Source of the DNA: Euwallacea fornicatus | Taxonomy: Eukaryota > Arthropoda > Insecta > Coleoptera > Curculionidae | Assembly: GCF_040115645.1 (NCBI RefSeq) | Contig: NC_089568.1 | Location: forward strand, 62,001 to 126,000 | Reading direction: 5' to 3' | DNA length: 64,000 nucleotides | In this document: positions 1 through 10,740 of the stretch, in pieces | How the letters are laid out: every line of letters begins with the position of its first letter | How positions within the stretch are numbered: the stretch's first letter is position 1 | Notes under the pieces: generated by a model | Databases searched by the model: none | What the model saw: the letters and a program-made list of their open reading frames with translations, nothing else | Told to the model about the DNA's origin: nothing | Program-made: the position numbers and the translations under genes

Positions 1-329
1 GAACAACAGTTACATAATAGAAATGGAGTTATCAGGAATCCGTTAAGATAAAAATGTTTTTTTTTTTTTTTAATCCGAAGCGTACATGTAAAATCTATCG
101 ATGCGCTTTTGAACCATAAACATTGAGGAAACTAATACAGAAACAGTGATAGTACGAAATATCAAGTGATGTCAGTTTTTGTCGATTTTGAAAAAAGTGT
201 AAATATCTCGAAGTCCACGATACTTTCGTTAAGATTTTATTTATTTATTTTTTTCGTTTTCTGACTTCCAAAGGATGGACCTTCAGGAGAATCAGGAGAA
301 GTATTGTCGAAGGTTTACGGGACACCCTG
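1..329. mobile_element. Right terminus of a mariner-like element
   Basis: Read on the minus strand from 329, the sequence begins CAGGGTGTCCCGTAAACC and is preceded by TA at 330-331, which is the usual form of an IS630-Tc1-mariner end in this window. The rest of the stretch is AT-rich, with a T-run near 57-72 and no recognisable reading frame. The left end is outside the window, so the element type is not resolved. Confidence 0.4.
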
Positions 330-331
330 TA

Positions 332-862
332 TATTTTTTCCAAATTTTTTAGACATTTTGTTATCGTATCACTTCGATAGATGCGATTTATTATATTTGG
401 GACTTTCCTTTTCATCGCATCTAATGTATCATCCAATTCACTAACATATATCTCGTTTTTTAGATACGCTTCCGTAAAAAGGTGTCCGAAGGGGTGAGGT
501 CTGGACTATTTGGTGGCCATGGAATTATTCCGTTTCTTGTTATCCATTCGTAATATTCCCGATTTAGGAAATCGCACACGAGATATGTGCTGTAAATTTT
601 CGATTAAATCAAAAAAGTCTTCATTTAAAAACCCTTAATACCGTTGACTCGTCGAATACCACATCGCACGTCAACATTTTTTCTGCCTTGGACTTTTACT
701 TCTTTTATTAAATTTGGATTGCGGCTGGACCAAGTACGCCTGTTTTGTCTGTCAAACACACCGACTGTTGAAAATATTGCCTCATCTGTCTATAACACTT
801 TTTTAAAGAAATTTAGATTGTCCCTTTAGCGATTCAACATATAGTTACGACAATTTAGTCTG
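332..862 (-). pseudogene. Decayed DD41D-type mariner-like transposase, truncated
   Basis: Minus-strand translation across several frames gives a TDEAIF block (first catalytic Asp) near 774-800, a typical W-S-x-x-N-P block downstream, then a WPP.SPDLTP-like block near 505-525 and a C-terminal helix region near 360-480. This is the same order as in the better-preserved transposases at 18429 and 46734. Frameshifts are frequent and the second catalytic block is missing. The C-terminal coding region stops at TA 330-331, where a different element ends, so the 3' end was lost by insertion or adjacency. Confidence 0.6.
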
Positions 863-1499
863 TTCTGAATGCGAATATCTGCTCATTTTTGCACAGCAGT
901 AAATTTGTAAATTTTCATTTGCAAACTTCCAATTCGCAAAGAGCCACTAGAATTTTACCTATAATATTATAGTTTAGAATTATCTGACTTCTCCTTACGT
1001 TAATTGGCACAATTCTTTGATTTTTAAAGATTTTGTTTCATGCATTTTATTTTCAATTTTTTTTAAATGTCTTCCTGCTTGGTATATTCCCATTAGGATA
1101 GACGAGAGCATGCTCCTACTGGATTGAAAAATCAAAATTTGTTGGCTTTAGAAAATGAGAAAAATAAAAAATATCTTTTGAAGCAATTTTTTTTCCATTT
1201 TTGGATTTTTTGCAGTGCCGAATTTATATTTCTTAAAGTTTTCGTCAAATTTACAGAGAGCACCACATGCAACGTACTAGTGAACGTTTAAATTATGATC
1301 ACTTTTTTGTGCCTCCTTGTAGCAGCTTTTTTCTTATCAAAATGAATTCCCCGTTTATTTTTTCTTGAAAAAGGTACTCTTGTTATAAATTGCTAAAAGT
1401 CACCGTTTTCGAGATATTTTGAATTTGGTCCCTAGTAGTTCGGCTAACCTGAACTAACCTGCTTCCACAGGGGAGTTGTGATTGAATAGTAAATAGTTT
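863..1499. other. AT-rich sequence, no gene seen
   Basis: No frame longer than background and no recognisable protein similarity. It looks like mariner-type untranslated sequence but I cannot assign it to a family. Confidence 0.4.
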
Positions 1500-1865
1500 A
1501 TTTTCCAGTTCTCCTAGTTCTTAAGTACCAAATTCGAGAACCTCCAGGCAGGGGCGTGCTGCCTTCTGAAGCCGTTTTTCACACGTCTGGTACCTAATTT
1601 ATAAAAATGCGACCGTTAGGCGGATACTTTTACGACGCATTTTTATTAGGATATATACGATACGCTTTCTTAACCTATCGTAAGGATATCCCAATTTTTA
1701 GTGCCGCAAAAGGGAATGAGCGTATTTCCCCGCACTAAACGAACCTTTTACTTCTTGAGATGGTATGTTTATTGAACTATGCTGGGAAATAGGTTCTGCT
1801 GTACAGGGGCGTAGCTTAAGATCTAGAAATACGAATTAACCTACTTATTATCTAAATAGGGCCTA
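1500..1865 (+). repeat. Dispersed repeat family, copy A
   Basis: The block starting near CTTAAGTACC, followed by an AACCTCCAGGCAGGGGCGTG segment, has a close inverted counterpart at 45420-45770 and a more diverged direct counterpart within 36359-36990. It ends with a GGGGCGTAGCTTAAGATC segment that is also present in all three copies. The two better copies share stretches such as ACGACGCA.TT.TATTAGGATA. Copies B and C sit inside Tc1 transposase genes, so this is a mobile sequence. A solo LTR is the simplest guess, but no coding region is attached. Confidence 0.6.
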
Positions 1866-2501
1866 TTTCTTAACCATGCTATGAATTCCGTTCGGCAATT
1901 ATAGAAGAAACGCTCCCAGAAGAAGGAACTTCCGAGAGGCAATCGAACACCTCTTATAACCGCACCCCCCAGAAAATCGAAATTTGCGGAGGTAAAGGCA
2001 ATAGGATAACGCGAAAAAAAATGGAAAGTTCGTTGGAATAAAGGAGTTATGGAAGATTCGGCACGTCACTGCGCCCCACGTCCTGTTGAGCAGAGTTTAT
2101 TCGTTGGCGAGTGTTTTGAAGAGTGGCATAAATCCATGTTGACGTGTCCGAGCATTATTGCACAATTCTTCCATCATCCGAGAAAACAGGTCTGTTTCGT
2201 TTTAGTTGGCGCACCCTATATATTTGCTTGGAGGAGTAAGAAGCCAAAGTTTGGATCATAATTGTAGTTGTTTTTTTTTTTCTATTATAGTTTGGTGAAA
2301 CAGGTGCGTGGTTTGTTTGACTGGGGGAGGATGAGAGATAAGAATCTACCAAAGAGAATTGGGAACATGAGACTAGAAGAGAAAACAGGGAGGAAGGTGC
2401 CTATCGGAGCTCGTGCCCCTGGCTTCTAGCTGGAGGACTATATAGAAATGGAAGAAAACTGTAATGGTTCGGAAGGGAATCTGCAAGAGCTAGATCGTGG
2501 C
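1866..2501. other. Unassigned sequence before a BEL-type LTR
   Basis: No convincing gene. The stretch 2271-2501 lies directly upstream of an LTR and could be the 3' tail of its internal region, but I see no integrase or other pol motif to prove it. A short open frame at 2049-2261 has no recognisable domain. Confidence 0.3.
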
Positions 2502-2772
2502 TGTTGGAGAAACTCCAACATAAAGATCGCTCTCACGCAATGCTTTAACATCTGGGCAATAAATAACAATAGACGGAAAACAGAACCGTTTCTCATCTCG
2601 TCGCTTTAACAGCAACTTCTCTCCTATCTCGATTTCACAAGTTAGAATAAATCACTTTACCAACTTCTAACGCATCTCGTCGCAATAGAAATCTGTAGTT
2701 AATTATTTAATCGTCAATCAAACCCTGTATTCCAACTAGTCTGCGATTAAATTTAGTGCGATTCGTGTAACA
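2502..2772 (+). repeat. BEL/Pao-type LTR, internally deleted copy
   Basis: Begins TGTTGGAG and ends GTGTAACA. The first 19 bases form a perfect palindrome (stem TGTTGGAG / CTCCAACA, loop AAA). It aligns with the 586-bp LTR at 21710-22295 (opposite strand) at both ends but lacks about 315 bp in the middle. The missing segment is bounded by a short AACAGAACC / AACAAAACC repeat. It contains an AATAAA-type signal. Assignment to BEL/Pao rests on the related LTR, which is followed by a BEL-type gag. Confidence 0.7.
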
Positions 2773-2950
2773 GAGTTTCTGTACCTTCTCGAACTTTCGG
2801 ACCCCCATTATTTCTTGACGGTGGCCCGTCTGGTCCTTTGTCTCAAGTACAAAACACCGCCGACGTATTTGAATTTTTCTTTGAGTGCCTAGTGAGGCAG
2901 TCGCCACCGTTAGGCAAGAACTCGGGAAGCCCCTGGGATAAACAGTGGCA
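2773..2950 (+). other. BEL-type 5' leader remnant after the LTR
   Basis: Continues the similarity to the leader next to the second LTR (21530-21709, opposite strand), including the CTGGTCCTTTG and GTGCCTAGTGAGGCAGTC segments. The similarity ends before any gag codon. From about 2951 to 3345 nothing is recognisable. Confidence 0.55.
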
Positions 2951-3345
2951 CTAATTAACACACGACATGTTTGTTTCTATTAGTTATATTCAAAATTTCA
3001 AGTGGTCAGCCCCTTTTCTCAGGCCAAGTTAGCATTACCAGAGTCCTTTCTTGACTGCCTCCCTGTCTAGTTACCAACAAGAACCATCGTCCCTTATCGA
3101 GTCCTTCTTGGAGTCTTCTTGGAATCGGGCACTGGGGTGATTGTTTTATGGCCTCGACATGGTCACATGTTTCTAGAGATTCCATTTCCAATGGTTAAAA
3201 ATTGTGTGACTTCAACACACAACAGTTCGTGTTTCCATTTAGATACGAAACATTATTATGATAATGTGGACATTCCGGAATCAACCGGACTATTGGAACT
3301 ATTGCTACAAAATGAACAAAACCTAAATATACTTGTATACATATA

Positions 3346-4781
3346 CAGGGCGACTCTAGATAAGTGGGACAAGCAAATGTCTTGAAATCGGGAAGATCTA
3401 CAAAAAAAATGTTCAAACAAAGTCTTCTTCATTTTCGGGGCCTCAACTTTTTATGTCAATTTGTTTTTTCCAAGGTCACCTTCACCTGTCCTTTGGGACA
3501 AAAATGTTTCAGGACGTAACACTTTTTATCGTGTTTTGAATCGGTTCTTAGAAACAGACAATTTGGAGAGAAAGAAAAACGTGAAAACGCTCAACCACTT
3601 CATCTGAATGAGAATTATCAAATTGGCGTCTTAGGTGCAGTAGCCGCAAATTCTCACGTTCTCAAAGTACCGTTTGGCGTATTTTACACGCACATAAATT
3701 TCATCCATTCCACGTAAGTCTGCATCAAGAATTACACGGTGATGATTTCCGAAATCAAGTGACTTTTTGTACTTGGATACAAAGAAGACTCCATGAAAAT
3801 GCGATTTTTTTTTTCAAATGTACTATTTTCTGACGAATTCTGCTTCACAAACCACGGTGAAGTGACTCGCCACAACATGCATTATTAGTCGGTTGAGAAT
3901 CCACGCCGGTTTCGTGAAGTGGAAAGTGTTGGATTCCCATCCACATCGCCATGTTATTTATGGTTAAAAAATTTGCCACTCCTTCTCGAAGAAGTTAATT
4001 CAGGGCAAAGGTTGACAATGTGGTTTCAACATGACGGTTGCCTCGCTCGTTATGCTAGAAATGTCGAAGAAGTTAACTGGCCAGCCCGATCGCCAGGTTT
4101 GACTTCAGCAGATTTTGTTTTGTGGGGTCATTTAAAACAAGTAGTTTATAATCGAGTACCAAATACTTCCAAAGACATGAAAATTCGAATTAAAAACGCT
4201 TGTCGAAACATTACAACTGAAATGCTGAAAAATAAGAAGCAATCACTTCAAAACAGAATTGTTAAGTGCCTTGATCAGTAGGGGAACCATTTCAAATATC
4301 TGTTGGACTGAATTTTTTTATACTAAATTAAAATTCACTACAAAATTAATAAAAGTGTTAAAATAAATGATTAAAGTTTAATGAAATGTTTCTTATTTTG
4401 TACCTGTTATTATTATCAATTTCGTTAATTTTAGCACAAAATGTTTCAAGTAAAAACATTTTTACTGCCAACAAAGAATTCAAATCTCCAAAAAAAGTTG
4501 AGTGTTACATTTGAAAAAATAAAGTTGACCCCAAAGGACAGGTGAAGGAGACCTTGGAAAATGTCTTGAAATCGGGAAGATCTACAAGAAAAACGTTCAA
4601 ATGAAGTCTTCTTTATTTTTGGAGCCTTCTTGATAAAGAAGACAGTTGAAGTTGACCTCGAAAAAAAACAAATTGACATAAAAAGTTGAGGCTCCAAAAA
4701 TAAAGAAGACTTCGAACATTTTTATGTAGTTCTTCTCGATTTCAAGATATTTACTTGTCCCACTTATCTAGAATTACTCTG
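3346..4781 (+). mobile_element. Complete but inactive mariner-like element with long TIRs
   Basis: Bounded by TA at 3344-3345 and 4782-4783. The left end reads CAGGGCGACTCTAGATAAG and the right end, on the minus strand, CAGAGTAATTCTAGATAAG. The inverted repeats run for roughly 150 bp (to about 3497 on the left, from about 4635 on the right). Inside the right repeat, 4530-4627 is a further inverted copy of repeat sequence, so the right end can fold on itself. The internal gene is a pseudogene. Confidence 0.8.
3540..4281 (+). pseudogene. Mariner-like (DD4xD class) transposase, broken
   Basis: Transposase of the element at 3346-4781; its role would be cutting and joining at TA sites. The plus strand shows a FSDEFCFT block (first catalytic Asp) near 3830-3850, a WFQHDGC block near 4020-4035 (second Asp), and a WPARSPGLTSADF block near 4080-4110 (third Asp), followed by a normal C-terminal helix region ending in a stop at 4281. 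The N-terminal third contains stops and frameshifts. The interval between the second and third Asp is shorter than in the family because residues were lost. The SPD motif has become SPG. Confidence 0.75.
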
Positions 4782-4796
4782 TATGCATGTAATTTC

Positions 4797-5300
4797 TCAC
4801 CTAAATTGTAAAAACGTTTCCAATGCTGCCACGAAATTCTGCTTTTCTACCAGACTTGCAAATTGCAATGATACAGTCTCTTCTCCACGGTAGACGTAAA
4901 GCTCTACAATCGGTGTTTGTTCATCTTCGTCGTCCGATTCACCGTTATCAAACGTCGTTATATCGATGTCCTTTAGACCAAAAAATATTTTCCCATTTTC
5001 GTCTTGAAATGTCATAACGGCGCCCTGATATATTCTTACGATTACGTCTGCCAGTTCGATAGCCCCTCTTTGGTATTTCACGACGTTGAAGCTCGACATT
5101 TTCTTCTTCACTATCTTAGCCTTCTGCCGTTCACGTTGGAAATGACGAAAATCCATTATCAGTTTTTTCATATCCATTTTATCTAAAAAAGAACTACCTT
5201 CACTGGTTTTTATCACTGGTTTAATGCGTACGAACCTATTCCGAGTCCCATCGGCCGTCCGTCGCTCTATCGTCTCTTCTGGTCCCAATAACAAGGCCAA
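4797..5300 (-). CDS. Unidentified protein or exon, 167 codons
   Basis: I do not recognise this protein. The open frame has a basic region (residues about 35-75, rich in Lys/Arg), then alternating short hydrophobic stretches, an acidic patch containing GESDDEDEQ near residue 125, and a C-terminal amphipathic helix. That layout could suit a small PH-like fold, but this is a guess. No ATG opens the frame; the first in-frame start is TTG and the first ATG is about 40 codons in. Near the 3' end the sequence reads TTTAG|GTGAGAA, a good splice-donor match, and a CCAG acceptor-like site lies near 5275, so this may be an internal exon. TATAAA lies upstream near 5370. A closely related broken copy lies at 7015-7450 in inverted orientation. 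Confidence 0.5.
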   Translation of the reverse strand: MALLLGPEETIERRTADGTRNRFVRIKPVIKTSEGSSFLDKMDMKKLIMDFRHFQRERQKAKIVKKKMSSFNVVKYQRGAIELADVIVRIYQGAVMTFQDENGKIFFGLKDIDITTFDNGESDDEDEQTPIVELYVYRGEETVSLQFASLVEKQNFVAALETFLQFR

Positions 5301-6134
5301 AGACGCGCACGTTGCATGTATAAATAGTTGCCTACGTTGCGTGCAGGTTCGTACATATAATTATATGGTGCCTTTATAAATGTTTGTCCGCCACGTGATC
5401 TAGAATCTAGACAACCAAACATACAACGGGTGGTAACATTGTTCAGTTTCTAATGTCGGGCCTATAGGAGTTTATATGTACCGAGGAGATGTAGGGGTAA
5501 CACAACGTGTAATCGGTGCTAACGGGGTAATGTATAATTCCGTTACTAGTCGTGCTCGTGGGAAAGAGTCGGTATCCAAACCCGACGAAGAAACTGACCT
5601 TGGGTACTGAGTACCCGTTTGTACTACTTAACTATTTTGTTTTCACTTCTACCATTGCTACTCTAATTTTTCCCCGCCTGTAGTCTCGACCCTCGTGCAG
5701 ATGATGGTCATGCCGTTAGTTTTTTGAAGCTGCTTAATCCTTTTTTTCTCTCACCTCCGGCATTCGTCAATCGCCACTCGTGTAAGTGTCATTTGTCAGT
5801 GCGGGTTCTCGGAGTGGACGGCTCTCGAGCGAACAGTGCACCGCACTGGAAGTGAATTCACTAAATAAAATCAGCTGACAATCCTTGTTTATAAGCTCGG
5901 GTCTTGAGGGTTATGTTATTGTTATGATTGGATATTCTGCATGAACTTTCCATTTATTTTAATCGTCATTTGCCAACAAAAACAAATCTGCTTTTCAAAA
6001 TTTAATGCATTTTATACAAACAGATAACGCAGAGAAGACACTAATTTTAAGCACTGACAAGTAAGTTAAAACTTAAGAAATTGGAAGGATTATAGTTTAC
6101 ATTCATCGTCAGCGGTTCGACTCGATTCTCCGTT
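5301..6134. other. Upstream region of the unknown gene, no gene seen
   Basis: Contains two TATA-like sites on the minus strand (near 5320 and 5370), plausible promoters for the frame at 4797-5300. The part 5640-5880 is less AT-rich than its surroundings and could be an LTR, but no ends or duplications could be fixed. Confidence 0.3.
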
Positions 6135-6749
6135 ATATTGCCTAATTTCCACGTTTTGGTTTCTACTTGGTTCCATTTACATGGTTTACTGCATCTTTGC
6201 TATTTTCCAACAGTAATATCATTTACGACGTCATCAAAAGTGTTCTTCACATCGACATATTTAAATGTTATGATCGGCTACAAAGTTCTTAACGTCCCTC
6301 TATATAATTTCTATCGGGTTAAGTTCACAATGGTCAGGTGGGAGTCTCCACACTGTTTTATTTTCAGCCTTGGCCACTTCGTCCACCATGTATTTGTTGT
6401 ATTTTCCTTTATGTTCGTTAACTATTAACAGAAGTTCTGCCTTAAATAAATCCTCTTCACAATTGATGTGTTTAGATCGAAGCCATTGTTGTACTTTAAA
6501 TTTTCTTGACGCCATTGTAGGAATTCCTTCTAACTTTCTAAAATCATTTGGGGCGTTATTTAATAACGTGACTCTATTTTCCTGGAGTTGAGGTAATACT
6601 CTTTTGAACAATTTTTCAAAAGAGCTTCCTTTCATTTCTTCATGGTAGTCTTCGGCCTTTTTCGATTCAAATGCTCGTAAGTCGTTTGGAACAAATCCAG
6701 AAAATTGTGGGATTTTCAGTTGCTTAGGTCCTATAATTTTGGCTATATA
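6135..6749 (-). pseudogene. IS630-like DDE transposase fragment
   Basis: Minus-strand frames show the second half of a DDE_3-type transposase: a LPQLQENRVTLLNNAP block where the family normally has a catalytic Asp, then an EWLRSK-like block, then RLPPDHCELNPIE with the final catalytic Glu near 6305-6330, followed by a decayed C-terminus to about 6140. The catalytic Asp of the DNAP motif is replaced by Asn. The N-terminal half is absent because a different element begins at TA 6748-6749. This family differs from the Tc1 and mariner types elsewhere in the window by the long spacing between Asp and Glu. Confidence 0.7.
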
Positions 6750-7000
6750 CAGTGGTGAACATAAGTATGGAAACATTTCCTTAATCGAAAATATTTATTA
6801 ACACGCTGTATATGAACAATAAAATAAAGTTGTAGTGTATACTCAAAAAATGCCTTAAGAATTTTGTTTATAAATATTCGAATCCGTATCTACTTTCGCC
6901 TCGATTGAATTTTTCGACTAACACTCGAATAATTCAAAATCAAATATAAGTTTTTTTCATTTATTTTGTACAAGTATATATACATATTTACAAATTCCTA
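6750..7000. mobile_element. Terminus of a Tc1-like element
   Basis: Starts at TA 6748-6749 with CAGTGGTGAACATAAGTATGG, a form typical of Tc1 ends. No transposase and no matching right end were found, so only one end is supported. The rest is AT-rich. Confidence 0.4.
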
Positions 7001-7014
7001 AAATCTACTCCACA

Positions 7015-7450
7015 TCCTGAGAGAGATCGGACAGCGAAAATACTTCGCACCTGATATCCGACAGAGGCTGATGGGACTCGGAATAGGTTCGTACGCAGTT
7101 TTTTTTTAGATAAAATGGATATGAAAAAACTGATAATGGATTTTCGTCACTTCCAACGTGAACGGCAAAGGCTAAGATAGTGAAGAAGAAAATGTTGAGC
7201 TTCAACGTCGTGAAATACCAAAGAGGGGCTGTCGAACTGGCAGACGTAATCGTAAGAGTATATCAGGGCGTTAATATGACTTTCGAAGACGAAAATGGGA
7301 AAGGGTTTTTCTTTCTAAAGGACACCGATATAACGACGTTTGATAACGGTGAATCGGACGACGAAGATGAACAAACACTGATTGTAGAGCATTACATCTA
7401 CCGTGGAGAAGAGACTGTATCATTACAATTTGCAAGTAGAAAGTAGAAAA
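7015..7450 (+). pseudogene. Broken second copy of the unknown gene
   Basis: Nearly the whole central and acidic region of the protein at 4797-5300 is repeated here on the opposite strand with a few substitutions. Damage compared with that copy: about 35 bp missing just before the MDMKKLIMDF segment, a stop after FHQRERQ-like residues near 7177, and a short insertion of AGAAAG near 7438 that creates a stop. Similarity starts near 7070 and fades after about 7480. The absence of similarity further upstream fits duplication of one exon-sized block. Confidence 0.7.
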
Positions 7451-7710
7451 GCAGAACTTCGTGGTAGAAAAAAAACGCAAGTTTTTCCCAGGGTTCTCTG
7501 AGGAAGAAACCGGCCAGAATTGGCTTTTCTAGATTCGACTATGTTTTTTGGAAAAATTTTGGATGGTCCCCCGTCGTCGGTTCTTCGGTTCGAGTCGTCG
7601 CCAGTGTCGACTAAAACTTCCTCTAGGATCCGTCGAATTTTGTTCCGTCTTCGTCGTTTAGTTTTCCAAATTTTGTGGTTTCTTGAATAAATTCCATCCT
7701 CTATCGCCAT
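7423..7710 (-). CDS. Open frame of 95 codons, function unknown
   Basis: The predicted product is very basic near its start (a KTKRRRRNKIRR segment) and has no domain that I recognise. Its 3' part overlaps the end of the broken gene copy at 7015-7450. It may be chance. Confidence 0.15.
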   Translation of the reverse strand: MAIEDGIYSRNHKIWKTKRRRRNKIRRILEEVLVDTGDDSNRRTDDGGPSKIFPKNIVESRKANSGRFLPQRTLGKTCVFFLPRSSAFLLSTCKL

Positions 7711-9690
7711 TTCTCTATTTCTCTAATTCGTTCGAGAAAAATCACAGGTTGTTCCTAAAAATGAAAATCTTAATATTAATGTCTGCTTAATGTCATAAAG
7801 ACTATCGTTTTTTATTATTTTAGTAAGAAAATAAGCACTATTTTCCTAATTGTTTTTATTTTTCTCGCAATAACAACATATATTCAAACGTTATTTTGTT
7901 TATGTTTTTAAATTCATAAAAAAAATACTAATTTTACTAAATTTTAAAATTGAAACAAATATAATTATTTTTGAAGTAAAAAACTTTTTCACTTCCAGAA
8001 AAAATAAAATGTTTAATTAATGCTTTTTTTGGGAAATACCTGAATTTTATCAAAAGTTAAAACAAAATGATGGTTTTTTTTAATGAAATAGGAATTTAAA
8101 ATTAAAAGTTTCGTGTCAGTCATGAAAACATTATTATTCTACAGGGTAGTTCAGGTTACTTTCCAGTCGATCTCCCAAAAAAAAAAGGGGGAAAACAATT
8201 ACCAAATTCATCCATTCATTACATGAATTGTTTACAAAACATGCATTAAGAAATAATGAGAACTAGTCTCTCTACTAATCTATTCACCTAGATAGCATAT
8301 TGTTTGCCTAGCCTGTATCCAGAAATCCATACAGCTTACCTCCACTGATCTGTTAACTTATTTAATTATCTGCATTTAGATCAAAATGAATATTATGACT
8401 GGCAAATAAATAGTTTTAATGATCAAAGTTATTGAAACTCCACTATCTTAAGCTACTTTCGACCCAGCAACCACACATTCGCCTTATCGGGAGTACCTTT
8501 CTTCTAGAATTTTAAGAGCGTTAATTATCGTGGTGAGAAGTTAAAGATTGGTCTCATGTACCAAAGTAACAGTTTGAGCAACCTTGTACAGAATCATCAA
8601 TCAGTGGGAACGAAACATTCCACTTTTTTATAATTTCCTATACTTAATGGAAAAAAATTATTATTGACATATACAATTTAAAAATATGTACTGTTAGAAA
8701 AATTGTTCAACATGAAGAGCAAAAGAAATGGAACATTGTATACCGCGCGAATCTGAATTGACCTCCTTCAGTTAACTTTTGAACTTTTTTTAAAATTCAA
8801 AATCAGCATAAAAAGGACAAAACATAATAGCTGTTGACATTTGTTTGGTTTTTTAGATGTTATTTATGTCATCGGTAATGCAAAATAGCAGATTTTTTAA
8901 AATTCAAATATGGGTCAAGTGAGACTTCAAATTAAACATCTTTCAAAGCTATACGAAATGGTGTACTGCGATTCAAAATCTAGCGATTAGTTTTTGAGAA
9001 AAAGAGTAAAATTGGCAAATTGGGTAAAAAATTCAATACATGTACATATAATATAACAATTACATTACTTTTAACAAACAAATTGAATTAATTTGATGTA
9101 TATTATCAATCATGATGTTATCATTCAATCTAATTCGTTTGAATTTGTTTTTATGGCAATCTAATAAAATAATATTGTTTACAACTATAAACACTCTAAT
9201 CCTTTTCTCCGATTTTTGACATGGAAAATAAGTTATAATGGGTTTTAATTGGGTGTATTAGAAAACAATTTTTACGGCATAAATAGAGCTTTTATTCTCT
9301 ATATTTTGAGTCTTGGTTTTTTGAAATCGAGTTACAAATGCAAAAGTTACATTATACATTACAGGTGTTTTCATTTGAAATGAGTCACACTGTGTATAAG
9401 AGCACCAGAAATGCATGGATGGCATCCAAACATTTTAAAAACTGGTTCTATCAACAATTGCTCCCCGAAGTAACATTATATTAATTCTATATGTATAGTA
9501 TACGCCTTTCCGGATACTAAATTAATTTCAGGTTAAGTGTTTCTTAAAGTCTTAAAATCTCCCTGAAAAAACTTGATTACTGTTAGAGAATGCCCCATAG
9601 CATCCAGCCATTAAAGAATTGAAAAAGTGACGGATGTTTTTTGTAATCTTCGTGCCACCAAGCGTCACCCCTCTAAACCAACCTATGGAT
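7711..9690. other. AT-rich stretch, no gene seen
   Basis: Several mariner-end-like words occur (for example TACAGGGTAGTTCAGG near 8141 and AGTCACACTGTGTA near 9383), but I could not pair them into an element. There is no reading frame of note. Confidence 0.4.
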
Positions 9691-9699
9691 CAGAATATA

Positions 9700-10245
9700 C
9701 CAAGGCTTATAAAACTGTACTACAGAAACAGTATTCTGAGTTCCATCGTCGCTGTAGACGATACAATGGGAGAAGCTTTGAAGAAATTTACTTTATGAGA
9801 TGCAGTTATTAATTTGACAGTTTCACGGAAAAAGTTATGTCCTTCAAACTATTATGAAATACTAGCAAAATACAAAAACAAAAACTAATGCGGTTGATAA
9901 AAACGATTTGGCGTTGTCTATTATAAAGCAGCATTTCGATGAAGAAAAAGTCTTTATAATGCCCTAGAAGAGACTATCGTGCTTCTACAAGCTATAGTAC
10001 CCTTTAAATGTACAATTTTTAATGTGAAAGAATAGAATGAAGACGCAATAGTAGAAGATTTAAATCTGGAAGGCAAATGTAACACCGATAATGACTCTCA
10101 AAAAAGTGATGGTGAAATCCAAGAAGAACTACTTAATAAGGTTTCACACTCCGACGCAATTCAAGCTCTAAAAGTAGCAACGGAATGGATTAAACAAAAT
10201 GTTTTAATCGTTACTGAAATAATTATCCTAAATATGTATGTGAGC
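9700..10245 (+). pseudogene. Pogo/Tigger (jerky-like) transposase remnant
   Basis: Across frames the plus strand gives a F-T-L-x-D-A-V block near 9785-9800, a segment like the central DDE_1 tail, then an acidic stretch ending in SHSDAIQALKVATEWIKQ near 10146-10200. That last block is characteristic of the C-terminus of Tigger/jerky transposases. Stops and frameshifts are common and no ends were found. Confidence 0.55.
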
Positions 10246-10249
10246 ATTC

Positions 10250-10740
10250 TCTGTCCATGTTGAAACTATTAATCAATTATCTGAAAGTATCACGGGGCTC
10301 TGGCTCTAAATTCCTCCCAAGATAAGTGCGAGAAAATGGTAAAAGGGCTATCATGAATTCCCTACCAAGCTATTCCCCGGATTAGCGTGGGAAGAGAGGG
10401 TTGTTTACAAATTCCTTTAGCGTAGGTGAGAATAACGTTTAGGGGTTTGGTACCCGTGGGAAAAAGGGTGGACAGCCCTTCCATTTTATCGGTTCTCTCA
10501 AAAAGAGGGGATGTGTGCTGTATATGGATACCGGGTTGTATCGGGATTCCATTTTTGGTTCGCGAAGAATAAAGAAGTGCTCTGAGAATTGTTTTTTTCA
10601 TCTCCACCCTTGGACATAGAATCTTACATGTATATGAAAAAGCGATTGTGGCAACGGTTTTTATTAAACAAGACCAAATTAAAATAATATCATATTTTTC
10701 ATTAAAGAATTTGTCATATTTGTAAACATATATATAATTA
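10250..10740. other. Unassigned block, GC-richer than its flanks
   Basis: From about 10290 to 10620 the base composition rises and a minus-strand open frame of 81 codons (10362-10607) appears, but neither is recognisable. An LTR is possible; no duplication was found. Confidence 0.25.

Noticed and set aside
1440..1465. AACCTGAACTAACCTG resembling telomeric repeats
   Set aside because: Only two imperfect units and no array.
2049..2261. 70-codon plus-strand frame
   Set aside because: No recognisable motif and no start or promoter context; length is within chance.
9627..9812. 61-codon plus-strand frame
   Set aside because: A different frame of the same bases matches a pogo/Tigger transposase, so this is a shadow.
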